DNA of 38,632 nt, taken from assembly GCA_049697115.1 (NCBI GenBank), contig JBAVVD010000076.1, forward strand, positions 1 through 38,632, written 5' to 3'. Positions 1-8,013 of the stretch are shown in pieces. A model generated the notes under the pieces. It worked only from the letters and a program-made list of their open reading frames with translations. It did not search any database and was not told the DNA's origin. Both the position numbers and the translations under genes were made by a program. The DNA comes from JBAVVD01 sp049697115 (GTDB lineage: Bacteria; Acidobacteriota; Aminicenantia; Aminicenantales; UBA4085). The number at the start of each line of letters is the position of its first letter. Position 1 is the stretch's first letter.

Positions 1-2
1 GC

Positions 3-101
3 GGTGAAGAAGGGCGTATGAAGGAGGAACGGGCACGGTTCCCTGACCTGAGGGAAGTCGGAAATACATTTCAACTTGCCAAAAACACAGAGAAAAACTA
101 A
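3..101 (+). CDS. C-terminal tail of an unidentified upstream gene (partial)
   Basis: Only one of the three plus-strand frames is open from the left edge. It encodes about 32 residues, rich in Glu, Lys and Arg, and ends at a TAA at 99-101. The other two frames stop within the first 21 bases. The stop lies 18 nt before the Nudix gene, in the same orientation, so it is probably the preceding gene of that run. The fragment is too short to assign a family, and chance openness of this length is possible. Confidence 0.45.
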   Translation, partial: GEEGRMKEERARFPDLREVGNTFQLAKNTEKN

Positions 102-119
102 TATGAACATATTCAACGG

Positions 120-551
120 ATGCGCAAGCGACAGCAAAAACAAATGACGAAAGTGGCCGCCGCCATCATGGAAAAAGACGGCAAAGTCCTGATTGCCAAA
201 AGAAAAAGAGGGGACCGGCAGGAAGGCCTCTGGGAGTTTCCCGGAGGAAAAATAGAGCGCGGTGAAACGCCGGAACACTGTCTCCAGAGAGAGCTGAGGG
301 AAGAATTCGGGATCGAAATAAAAGTGGGTCAGATTTTTTGTGTTCACGCCCACCGCACTCCGGCACTATCCATCGAGCTCAACGCCTATGAAGTATCCCA
401 TCTGGAGGGAGAATTCAGACTCCGCGAGCACTCCGAGATTCAATGGGTATCTCCTCAGGAACTGGACGCGTATTCCTTTTCCGAACCGGACATCCCTGTT
501 GTCCGGAAACTTAAACACTCTCTCTTGCATAAGGCCCGAACCCTGCCATGA
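120..551 (+). CDS. mutT: MutT-type Nudix hydrolase (probable 8-oxo-dGTP diphosphatase)
   Basis: This 143-residue protein has a complete Nudix box at residues 43-65 (G-x5-E-x7-REL-REEFGI), the Mg-binding catalytic signature of NTP pyrophosphohydrolases. The N-terminal stretch (VAAAIMEKDGKVLIAKRKR) and the WEFPGGKIE run are typical of MutT, which hydrolyses 8-oxo-dGTP and so prevents A:T to C:G mutations. Other small Nudix enzymes share the box, so the substrate is family inference. The start is uncertain. ATG at 120 and ATG at 144 both lack a clear Shine-Dalgarno, and the conserved core begins just after the second. The stop overlaps the start of the next gene by 4 nt (ATGA), which implies translational coupling. 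Confidence 0.85.
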   Translation: MRKRQQKQMTKVAAAIMEKDGKVLIAKRKRGDRQEGLWEFPGGKIERGETPEHCLQRELREEFGIEIKVGQIFCVHAHRTPALSIELNAYEVSHLEGEFRLREHSEIQWVSPQELDAYSFSEPDIPVVRKLKHSLLHKARTLP

Positions 552-1744
552 CGGAGAAAATTTGGGCCCAAAAATCAGACGGACCGGCCGTCATTCTCCA
601 AAAGGGGAAAGACAAAGCGATAAAGAATCGCCACCATTGGATTTTTTCCGGAGCCGTGAAGTTCCTTCCGGAATTTGAAAACGGAAGCCTTTTACCTGTG
701 ATGAGCGCGGACGGAGAATTTCTGGGTACCGCCTACTTCAACCTTCGATGTTCGATCATCGGCCGAATGGTCAGTTTTGACAGTACCCCTCCTCTCGAAG
801 CCCTCCAGAAAAACCTGGAAAAATCCATTGCCTTGCGCCGGAATTTTTTTGAAACAACGACCAATGCCTATCGCCTGGTCAACGGCGAAGGGGATCGTCT
901 CCCTGGTTTGATTCTGGATCAATATAAGGACGTGCTGGTCCTCCAAATATCGACTCTGGGAATGGAAAAACTCAAGCCTTTTCTCACGGACTTCTTGATC
1001 CAAAAGCTCAATCCCCGGTGCCTCTATGAAAAGTCTTCCCTTCCATCGCGCCGGGAAGAAGGTCTGGACGACTTTGAAGGAGCGCTTTCCGGAGAGCCGC
1101 CGGAAACTGTGGAAATAGTCGAAAATGATGTCCGCTTTCTCGTGGATATTGTCCGCTCCCAAAAAACCGGATTTTTTCTTGACCAGCGAGAGATGCGGAA
1201 GCTTGTCCGCTCACTTGGAAAAAATAAAAAAGTTCTGGATTGTTTCTCCTATACCGGCGGATTTTCGGTCCAAGCCCTGAAGGGCGGCGCGGAGAGTGTG
1301 GATGCCGTGGATGCCTCTGAAAGGGCCATTGAGCTGGCCGAGAAAAACTGTTCCCTCAACGGTCTGGGAAGCCAAAACCATCATTTTTATGTGGCCGATG
1401 TCTTTGAATTCCTGCGCGGTCAAGCCCTTCCCTACGATCTGGTCATCCTGGACCCGCCGGCCTTTGCCAAAAAAAAGGCCGATGTCCCTCAGGCTTTTCG
1501 CGGTTACAGGGACATCCACCGCCTTGTCTTTCAGAAAATTCCGCCCGCGAGTCTGGTTTTGACTTTTTCCTGCTCCTATTTCTTCAATGAATCCCTTTTC
1601 CAGAAAGTGATTTTCCAGGCGGCACGGGACGCCTCGCGGAACGTCCGTATCCTTCAGAGACACCATCAGGCCTATGACCATCCAGTCAATATTTACCATC
1701 CTGAGGGAAATTATTTGAAAGGATTTCTCCTGTATGTGGAGTGA
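548..1744 (+). CDS. rlmI: Class I rRNA large-subunit methyltransferase, RlmI-like (PUA + SAM domain)
   Basis: The 398-residue protein fits the RlmI/YccW family that makes m5C in 23S rRNA (C1962 in E. coli). The N-terminal ~75 residues resemble a PUA RNA-binding domain (HHWIFSGAV, then a GEFLGTAYF strand). A linker follows, then a Rossmann methyltransferase fold. SAM motif I is at 231-238 (DCFSYTGG), an acidic SAM-ribose contact is near VDAVDAS (251-257), motif IV is DPPAF at 302-306, and a cysteine in SCSYFF at 342 is in the expected catalytic position for 5-methylcytosine enzymes. Length is normal. Its ATG overlaps the MutT stop, so the two are co-translated. The exact rRNA target is inferred from the family. 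Confidence 0.88.
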   Translation: MTEKIWAQKSDGPAVILQKGKDKAIKNRHHWIFSGAVKFLPEFENGSLLPVMSADGEFLGTAYFNLRCSIIGRMVSFDSTPPLEALQKNLEKSIALRRNFFETTTNAYRLVNGEGDRLPGLILDQYKDVLVLQISTLGMEKLKPFLTDFLIQKLNPRCLYEKSSLPSRREEGLDDFEGALSGEPPETVEIVENDVRFLVDIVRSQKTGFFLDQREMRKLVRSLGKNKKVLDCFSYTGGFSVQALKGGAESVDAVDASERAIELAEKNCSLNGLGSQNHHFYVADVFEFLRGQALPYDLVILDPPAFAKKKADVPQAFRGYRDIHRLVFQKIPPASLVLTFSCSYFFNESLFQKVIFQAARDASRNVRILQRHHQAYDHPVNIYHPEGNYLKGFLLYVE

Positions 1745-1765
1745 CGTCAGAAAGGAGATTTGAAA

Positions 1766-2980
1766 ATGGGGACAACCTATTCGTTCAGCCGCATGGAATG
1801 CTTCAAAAACTGCCGGCTGCAATACAGGTTTCAGTATCTGGATGGACTGCCCTCTGAAATAGAAACCATCGAGGCCTTTATGGGAAGCCGTGTCCATGAA
1901 GCTCTGAAAAAATTCTATGACTTTATCAAAAACCAGGTCGTACAGCCCAAAGAGTGGCTTCTGGCTGCCTACGAGGAACTCTGGCAGAAAAATTTTAATG
2001 AATCCGTCAAAGTCGTGAAAAGTGAATATTCTGCAGAAGACTACTATCACAAGGGAAAGAAATGCCTGAGTGATTACTATGAAGAATACCATCCTTTTGA
2101 CCAGGCCAAAATCGTTAAAACCGAAGAGCCCATTTCTTTCCTCATCAAAGACCAGGAATTTGAGTATGCGTTCAAAGGGGTTCTGGACAGGCTCGACTGG
2201 AACGACCGTGAAAGAATGTTCGAAATCCATGACTACAAGACTTCGTCCACTCTGATCACACAGGAGGAAGCGGACAGAAACGTCCAACTGCCCCTTTACC
2301 AGCTGGCCCTTCAAAGCCGGTGGCCGGAAGCCAGAAAGGCCAGACTCGTCTGGCATTATCTTTTATTCAACAAGCAGATTGAGTCCTCGCGGACGGACGC
2401 AGAACTCGAAACCCTCCAGCAGGAGGCCATTGCCCGGATCAAAGAAATCGAGGCCTGCGCGGAATTCCCGCCGACAAAGAGTGCGCTCTGTGATTGGTGC
2501 GGCTACCAGGTAATTTGCCCCTTATGGAAACACCCCAAACAGATGGAAAAGCTGGAACTCAATGCGTACAGGGAAGATCCGGGAGTTGTTCTCGTCGCCA
2601 AGTATGCGAACTTGGAGAAACAGAAGCTCGAGCTGAAGGAAAAAATTCTTGAAATAGAACAGGAACAGGGCCAGATTGAGGAGGCCGCCATCGCTTTTGC
2701 CGAGAAAGAAAATCTCCGGGTGATTGATGGTCCGGACAACCAGCTGGTAGTGACCATCAAGGAGGAAGAAGCCGCGCCCACGAGAAGGGAGAACGAAGAA
2801 AAATGGCAAAAATTGAGAGATTTTCTCATCCATGAAAACCGGTTCATCGAGGTTTCGACCATCAACAACAATATGCTCAACAGCCGGATCAGAGCCTGGC
2901 CCGGAGACATCCGGGACAAAATCCGGAATTTTCTGGTCCAGAGGAAAATCCGAAAAGTCGACCTCAGAAAAAAATTCTGA
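1766..2980 (+). CDS. RecB-like PD-(D/E)XK nuclease with probable Fe-S cluster
   Basis: This is a stand-alone nuclease domain of the RecB/AddB/Cas4 superfamily (PDDEXK_1), 404 residues. From the N-terminus it shows a Cys-rich entry (MECFKNC), GSRVHEAL with the motif-I histidine, GVLDRLDW with a metal-binding Asp, IHDYKTSS with the D...K active-site pair, and QLPLYQLAL with the Q-x3-Y motif. A C-terminal CDWCGYQVIC (C-x2-C-x5-C) with the early Cys matches AddB/Cas4-type 4Fe-4S coordination. The last ~140 residues are charged and partly coiled-coil. There is no helicase domain or neighbouring helicase gene. The ATG at 1766 has AAAGGAG at 1751-1757 with good spacing; a TTG at 1760 is too close to it. 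It may process DNA ends, but its role is unknown. Confidence 0.85.
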   Translation: MGTTYSFSRMECFKNCRLQYRFQYLDGLPSEIETIEAFMGSRVHEALKKFYDFIKNQVVQPKEWLLAAYEELWQKNFNESVKVVKSEYSAEDYYHKGKKCLSDYYEEYHPFDQAKIVKTEEPISFLIKDQEFEYAFKGVLDRLDWNDRERMFEIHDYKTSSTLITQEEADRNVQLPLYQLALQSRWPEARKARLVWHYLLFNKQIESSRTDAELETLQQEAIARIKEIEACAEFPPTKSALCDWCGYQVICPLWKHPKQMEKLELNAYREDPGVVLVAKYANLEKQKLELKEKILEIEQEQGQIEEAAIAFAEKENLRVIDGPDNQLVVTIKEEEAAPTRRENEEKWQKLRDFLIHENRFIEVSTINNNMLNSRIRAWPGDIRDKIRNFLVQRKIRKVDLRKKF

Positions 2981-2991
2981 GGAGGAGGAAT

Positions 2992-3468
2992 ATGAATTCC
3001 CACAAGGATATGGTCAAAATTTTCAAGACGGACGTCTTCATCAGCGCCGTACTCATCGCCAGCCTCTTCATCTATCTCCTCATCATAGAAATCGTTAAGG
3101 CCGGATTAAAGCCGTTCATGGGACTGGCTCCTTCTCAAGAAATTCAAACACTGCGGTATTTCTTTTATGCCTTGGCGATTCTGTTGGTCATTCTCAACAG
3201 AGTCTTGAACCAATTCCTGCTTAAAAAGTCTCCCCTGGATGACATGGAGAAGCGTGTTCAGAAATTGCATCGAGCCACTCTGATCTCAATGGCCCTGAGC
3301 GAAACACCGGTCCTCCTCGGATTGGTACTTTTTTTCCTCTGGGGCCTGTGGAAAGATTTTTATGCGCTTCTTATCGTCTCGTTGTTTCTGAACTTCATGT
3401 ATTTCCCGCGGCGCAAAAACTGGGAGGACTATATCCAGAACCAATCCTTATCCTGTCGCCTGAATTGA
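2992..3468 (+). CDS. Hypothetical small integral membrane protein
   Basis: I do not recognise a family. The 158-residue product has four hydrophobic spans: ~16-35 (ISAVLIASLFIYLLIIEIV), ~52-70, ~98-117 and ~120-135. A charged loop lies between spans 2 and 3 (KKSPLDDMEKRVQKLHR). The tail is soluble and basic to polar. A GAGGAGG ribosome-binding site directly precedes the ATG, and the gene starts only 11 nt after the nuclease stop, so it belongs to the same transcription unit. Its position between a nuclease and an RNase-like protein says little about its job. Confidence 0.75.
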   Translation: MNSHKDMVKIFKTDVFISAVLIASLFIYLLIIEIVKAGLKPFMGLAPSQEIQTLRYFFYALAILLVILNRVLNQFLLKKSPLDDMEKRVQKLHRATLISMALSETPVLLGLVLFFLWGLWKDFYALLIVSLFLNFMYFPRRKNWEDYIQNQSLSCRLN

Positions 3469-3499
3469 TTCCGGAGCAATTTTTTATGAGAGGCGTAAA

Positions 3500-4900
3500 G
3501 TGAAAATCCAGTTTCTGGGAGCCACCCGCCAGGTCACCGGCTCCTGCTATTATCTGGAGGCCTCCGGCCTGCGCATGCTTGTCGACTGCGGACTCTTTCA
3601 GGAAAGGCCTTATCTGGAGAGAAATTGGCTTCCTTTTCCGGTTCCTCCAGAGGAGATTGATGTCCTGCTCCTCACACACGCCCACCTGGATCATGCCGGA
3701 CTGATTCCCAGGCTGGTTCAACAGGGTTTCTCTCAGAGAATACTGGCGACGGCCGCCTCCGTGGATCTGGCCCGGATTGTCCTTCTGGACTCCGCTCATA
3801 TCCTCCAGGAAGATGCGGCCTTTAAGAAAAAAAGACACGAAAAAGAAGGACGCCGCGGTCCCTATCCCGAAGTTCCCCTGTACACAGTCAAGGATGCGGA
3901 GAGCACATTTCCCCTTTTCCAAGAAACCTCTTATGTCCGCTTCACCGCCCTCAATGACCGTCTCTCTGTCCGCTTTCACGACGCCGGTCATATCCTGGGC
4001 TCGGCCATGCTGGAAATTCTGGCCGAGGAAAATGGCTCCAGACGGCGGCTGATTTTTTCAGGAGATATCGGACAGTGGGATAAGCCTCTGGTCCGAGATC
4101 CGTCCCTCTTTGAAGAGGCCGACTATGTCATCATGGAATCCACTTACGGCGACCGTGACCATGAGGATTCAGGAACCGTGGAAAACCGGCTCTGCCAAAT
4201 CATCAATGAAACAGTCAAAGCCGGAGGAAACATCGTCATCCCCGTCTTCGCTGTGGAAAGAGCCCAGGAGATGATGTTTTATCTGAGCCAATTGATCAGG
4301 GATAACCGTATTCCACAGATGGATGTCTTTTGTGACAGCCCGATGGCTCTGGAAGTCACAGAGATTTTCAAAGTCCATCCCGAATATATGGATCAAGAAA
4401 CCCATGCGCTGTTTCAATCCGGAAGAGATCCCTTTGATTTCCCCGGATTGAGACTCATCCGGTCCCAGGAGGAATCGAAGGCCATCAACCGCATGCCAAG
4501 CTCCTGCATTATCATGGCCGGTTCCGGAATGTGCACGGGCGGCCGGATCAAGCATCATCTCATCCAGAATATCGAGCGCACGGAATCGACGATTCTATTC
4601 GTCGGCTACCAGGCCCGGCACACGCTGGGGAGGCAGATTCTGGAGCAAAATCCCGAGGTAAGAATCAACGGCCAGTTTTTCCAGGTCAAGGCCCGCATTG
4701 AGCAAATCCAGGGCTTCTCCGGTCATGCGGGCAGGAAAGACCTGCTCCGCTGGCTCGGGAATTTCCAGAAACCTCCCCGACATCTTTTTCTCACCCACGG
4801 GGAAGAGGACGTGACTCTCCATCTGAGCCAATTCCTCCAAAACCAGCAGAGAGGAGAGATCTCCGTTCCCGCCTATAAAGAAACCTTTGTCCTGAATTAG
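3500..4900 (+). CDS. Beta-CASP metallo-beta-lactamase RNase-like protein
   Basis: The 466-residue protein belongs to the MBL-fold RNA-specificity family (YSH1/CPSF73-like bacterial enzymes). The zinc motif HAHLDH is at residues 60-65; later metal motifs are DAGHILGSA and FSGDIG. Beta-CASP signatures follow: MESTYGDRDH, a GSGMCTGGRIKHH stretch, GFSGHAGRKDLL and FLTHGEED. Members are typically endo- or exoribonucleases involved in RNA processing. The GTG start at 3500 is preceded by GAGAGG at 3488-3493, and the initial MKIQFLGATRQVTGS is the usual family N-terminus, which supports this start. No KH domain is visible. It is the last gene of the run. The RNA substrate cannot be told from sequence. 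Confidence 0.88.
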   Translation: MKIQFLGATRQVTGSCYYLEASGLRMLVDCGLFQERPYLERNWLPFPVPPEEIDVLLLTHAHLDHAGLIPRLVQQGFSQRILATAASVDLARIVLLDSAHILQEDAAFKKKRHEKEGRRGPYPEVPLYTVKDAESTFPLFQETSYVRFTALNDRLSVRFHDAGHILGSAMLEILAEENGSRRRLIFSGDIGQWDKPLVRDPSLFEEADYVIMESTYGDRDHEDSGTVENRLCQIINETVKAGGNIVIPVFAVERAQEMMFYLSQLIRDNRIPQMDVFCDSPMALEVTEIFKVHPEYMDQETHALFQSGRDPFDFPGLRLIRSQEESKAINRMPSSCIIMAGSGMCTGGRIKHHLIQNIERTESTILFVGYQARHTLGRQILEQNPEVRINGQFFQVKARIEQIQGFSGHAGRKDLLRWLGNFQKPPRHLFLTHGEEDVTLHLSQFLQNQQRGEISVPAYKETFVLN

Positions 4901-5033
4901 CCGTCGTGTTCTTTTATCCTGACCACAGGGACAGGGACGGACCACCCCTCGGACAATGCGCCTGTTTTTCCATCTCCTCCACATGAATGAAGTGAGTGGA
5001 ATTCCATGATCCTATCGGACTGATTTTAGAGTC

Positions 5034-5063
5034 TTGGCAATGACCATTTAAATGTCCTATAAT
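5034..5063 (+). promoter_or_regulatory. Sigma70-type promoter of tldD-tldE
   Basis: A TTGGCA -35 (5034-5039) and a perfect TATAAT -10 (5058-5063) are separated by 18 bp, inside the 188-bp gap between the beta-CASP gene and tldD. A strong AAAGGAGG ribosome-binding site follows at 5069-5076, 12 nt before the tldD ATG. No other gene is seen in the gap. Confidence 0.65.
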
Positions 5064-5088
5064 GCCCTAAAGGAGGTACAGGAAAACC

Positions 5089-6627
5089 ATGAAATCAAAA
5101 AATTTTCTTGTCGCGGATATTCCCCGCCGCAAGTTCATTGAGCTGAGCCTCAAGGGTGGAGTGGCCCTGGCGGCAACCCCCGCCCTCCTGACTCAACTGC
5201 TTGCGGCACAAGATTTAAAACCCTCCCATGTGAAACTCAATTTGGATTCCTCTCTTCTCGAGAGAACGATCCGCAAGGCCCTGGAAAAAGGCGGAGAGTT
5301 TGCCGAAGTCTATGTTGAAAAAAGAATTTCTCGAAACATCCTGATGGAAGAGTCCAGGTTCAAAAGCGCCGTTTTCGGCATCAGCCAGGGAGCCGGGGTC
5401 CGGGTGATTTCCGGCGATAAGACCGGATACGCTTACACCGATGATATCACGGAGACGAACCTTCTCCGGGCAGCGGAAGTCGCCTCGGCCATTGCTAGCG
5501 GGAGCAAGAAATCAGAGCCTGTCAATATTCAACCCGCCCTTCGGAAATCATTTGTCACAGTAAAAATTTCTCTGGATGACGTCGCAGATGCCAAGCGGCT
5601 GGAGGTGATGAAAAGGGCCAATCAGGCCGCCCTGGACTATGATCCCCGCATTAAGCTGGTTTTCATTGACTATTCCGACGAAATCCGTGGCCGGACCATT
5701 GCCAACAGCGAAGGGATTCTCCTCAGTGACGAGCTTCCACTCTTATTTTTTATTGTCCAAACCCTGGGCGTTGGCAACAATACATCCCACATGGGCCGTG
5801 AAAGGCTCAGCCGCCATTCCGGTTTTGAAATGTTCGGCGAAGTCACTCCGGAGCAAGTCGCCCGCGCCTGCGCCCGCGAATCCATCGTCATGCTTGACGC
5901 CAGAGAAGCGCCGGCCGGAAAAATGGACGTGGTCATGCAAAACGGATGGGGAGGAGTCCTTGTCCATGAGGCTGTCGGGCACCCGCTCGAAGCCGACAAT
6001 ATCGCTAAAAAGATAGGTGCTTTTACAGGCAAGCTGGGACAAAAAGTGGCCAGTGACATCTTTACCATGGTGGATGACGGAACACTGCCGAATTTCAGGG
6101 GCACGATCAACTTTGACGATGAAGGAACCCAGACAAAGCGCAATGTCCTGATCAAAGACGGCGTGCTCGAAAAATACATGACGGACATCCTCTCCGCCAA
6201 GCAGTTGGATATGGAACGCACCGGAAACGGCCGCCGCGAAAGCTTCCGCTACATTCCCATCCCGCGTATGACGAACACATTTATTGAAAAGGGAAAGGAT
6301 AAGCCTAAGGATATCCTGGCCTCCACCCAGAAAGGCCTCTATGTCCAGAGTTTGAGCGGCGGGAGCGTCAATCCCATCACCGGCATGTTCAACTTCACCT
6401 GCCGCGAAGCCTACCTGATTGAGGATGGCCGAAAGACCGCACCGGTCAAGGGAGCGACGTTGATCGGCAGCTGCATGGATATTATCTCCAACATCGATGC
6501 CGTCGGAGATGACCTGGATTTCGGACCTGGGATCTGTGGGAAAGGCCAGGCGGCGGAAGTGACCGCCGGCCAACCGACCGTCCGCATTCGGGGAATCAAT
6601 GTCGGCGGGACAAAGGCCGTCCGATAA
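5089..6627 (+). CDS. tldD: TldD-family metalloprotease with Tat signal peptide
   Basis: The 512-residue protein is the catalytic member of the TldD/TldE (TldD/PmbA) pair. The zinc motif HEAVGH is at residues 293-298, and a conserved Cys at 438 (NFTCREAYLIEDG) is in the position of the third zinc ligand. TldD/E complexes cut unfolded peptides and mature microcin B17 or CcdA-type substrates in enterobacteria. Unusually, the first ~45 residues form a Tat-like signal: PRRKFIEL with R13-R14, then a weakly hydrophobic stretch (GGVALAATPALLTQLLAA) and a possible AxA-like cleavage region near 39-41. This predicts export, unlike cytoplasmic E. coli TldD. tldE follows after 21 nt, so the two form an operon. 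Confidence 0.9.
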   Translation: MKSKNFLVADIPRRKFIELSLKGGVALAATPALLTQLLAAQDLKPSHVKLNLDSSLLERTIRKALEKGGEFAEVYVEKRISRNILMEESRFKSAVFGISQGAGVRVISGDKTGYAYTDDITETNLLRAAEVASAIASGSKKSEPVNIQPALRKSFVTVKISLDDVADAKRLEVMKRANQAALDYDPRIKLVFIDYSDEIRGRTIANSEGILLSDELPLLFFIVQTLGVGNNTSHMGRERLSRHSGFEMFGEVTPEQVARACARESIVMLDAREAPAGKMDVVMQNGWGGVLVHEAVGHPLEADNIAKKIGAFTGKLGQKVASDIFTMVDDGTLPNFRGTINFDDEGTQTKRNVLIKDGVLEKYMTDILSAKQLDMERTGNGRRESFRYIPIPRMTNTFIEKGKDKPKDILASTQKGLYVQSLSGGSVNPITGMFNFTCREAYLIEDGRKTAPVKGATLIGSCMDIISNIDAVGDDLDFGPGICGKGQAAEVTAGQPTVRIRGINVGGTKAVR

Positions 6628-6648
6628 GGATCCAGAAAGGAGATCATC

Positions 6649-7983
6649 ATGGATACCAAAGATTTGACCGAACAACTGGTTAAGCAATGCCTGAAAAAAG
6701 GCGCGGACGCGGCCGAAGTTTATCTCCAGACTGGGCGGAATTTGAGCGTTGAAGTCCGAAATGGGAATGTCGAGACCATTGAAGAGGCCTCTACTCACGG
6801 TGTGGGTTTTAGAATTTTTATCAAAGGACGGATGGCTTTTTCCAGTTGCAATGACTTTCAGGAAGCCTCCCTGGATAATGCCATTTCCCACGCTCTGGAA
6901 TTCGCCCGGAGCATGACACCCGATGAAAACAACATTCTTCCTGATGACAAGGGCAGGACAGATGTGCACGGACTCTATGACCCCCAAATCGCCAAAATCC
7001 CCATTGAAACGAAAATTGAACAGGCCAAAAATCTGGAAAAACTGGCTATGAAAGATCCTCGAATCACAAAAAGCGCCGGCGCCAGTTATGGAGAAGCGGA
7101 GGGTGAAACATTTATCAGTAACTCCAATGGCCTCAGCAAGAGTTATCAAGCCTCCGGATGTTCTTTGGGAGTCTCGGTGGTGGCTGAAAAGGATGAGCAG
7201 AAGTCTTCCGGAGGCGAATTCTGCACCCGGAGATTTTACGCGGACTTGAAAACTCCTGAAGAAATCGCCGAGAAGGCCGCCCGAGAGGCCTATGGGATGC
7301 TCGATTACAGGATGGTCAAAACGCAGAGGGCGGCGGTCATTTTCGATCCGGATGTGGCGTATGCTCTCTTAGGCGGCATAATCGGGGCCCTCAATGGAGA
7401 GCGTGTCCTTCAGGGCGCCAGCTTTCTGGCCAGAAAGTTGGGGCAGAAAATCGCTTCGGACTTCGTGACGATTTTTGACGACGGCACCCGGCCCAAAGGA
7501 ATGGCCAGCGCCCCCTTTGACGGAGAGGGCGTATCCACTCAAAACAGAGTCATCATCGATAAAGGCGTCCTTAAAGGCTTTCTGTACAATACGATTGTAG
7601 CCAGAAGGGCCGGAGTCCAGAGCACGGGAAACGCGTCGCGAGGAGGATTCACTAGTCTGCCCGCAATTGGACCGCACAATTTTTATTTAGCCGCTGGAGA
7701 AGCCACGCCTGAGGAAATCATCAAGGCGACGAAAGTCGGGCTTCTTCTGAAGGAAGTGACCGGCTACGGAATCAATCCGGTGAACGGCAATTTCAGCGGG
7801 GGAGCGGGCGGTTTTTGGATTGAAGACGGCACGATTGCCTTTCCGGTAAAGGGATTGACCGTGGCCGGGACAGCCGATGAGATACTGAATGGAATCGAGA
7901 TGGTGGGAAATGATCTGGACCTGAATAAGACTGTCACTTCGCCCACGTTCCGCGTCAGGGAACTGCAGATCGGCGGCGAATAA
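6649..7983 (+). CDS. tldE: TldE/PmbA-family protein, non-catalytic partner of TldD
   Basis: The 444-residue protein is homologous to TldD across the length: an N-terminal GADAAEVYLQ segment and a C-terminal half with STGNASRGG and GINPVNGNFSGGAGGFWIEDG. It lacks the HExxxH zinc motif; the corresponding region reads ALLGGIIGALNGERVLQG. This is the normal distinction of TldE/PmbA, which forms a heterodimer with TldD. An AGAAAGGAG ribosome-binding site lies just upstream. Unlike its partner it has no signal peptide and begins directly with MDTKDLTEQLVKQ, so the two proteins would be in different compartments unless they are co-exported as a folded complex. Confidence 0.88.
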   Translation: MDTKDLTEQLVKQCLKKGADAAEVYLQTGRNLSVEVRNGNVETIEEASTHGVGFRIFIKGRMAFSSCNDFQEASLDNAISHALEFARSMTPDENNILPDDKGRTDVHGLYDPQIAKIPIETKIEQAKNLEKLAMKDPRITKSAGASYGEAEGETFISNSNGLSKSYQASGCSLGVSVVAEKDEQKSSGGEFCTRRFYADLKTPEEIAEKAAREAYGMLDYRMVKTQRAAVIFDPDVAYALLGGIIGALNGERVLQGASFLARKLGQKIASDFVTIFDDGTRPKGMASAPFDGEGVSTQNRVIIDKGVLKGFLYNTIVARRAGVQSTGNASRGGFTSLPAIGPHNFYLAAGEATPEEIIKATKVGLLLKEVTGYGINPVNGNFSGGAGGFWIEDGTIAFPVKGLTVAGTADEILNGIEMVGNDLDLNKTVTSPTFRVRELQIGGE

Positions 7984-8013
7984 AAAAGAGCGGCCGGTTC
8001 TCATTTGAGAGCC
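7982..8013 (-). terminator. Possible rho-independent terminator for the minus-strand gene
   Basis: Read on the minus strand, GGCTCTC-AAAT-GAGAACC makes a 7-bp stem (one G-U pair). A GGCCGCTC spacer and a run of six T follow at the tldE stop. The stem overlaps the last codons of the membrane-protein gene, and the T run is offset by about 8 nt from the stem, so this is only a candidate. It sits where two convergent genes meet. Confidence 0.35.

Noticed and set aside
1211..2356. Long minus-strand frame antisense to rlmI and the nuclease gene
   Set aside because: It spans two real genes on the other strand and has no family resemblance.
5743..7149. Long open frame antisense to tldD and tldE
   Set aside because: It overlaps two well-supported genes on the other strand and has no recognisable domain; it is a coding shadow.
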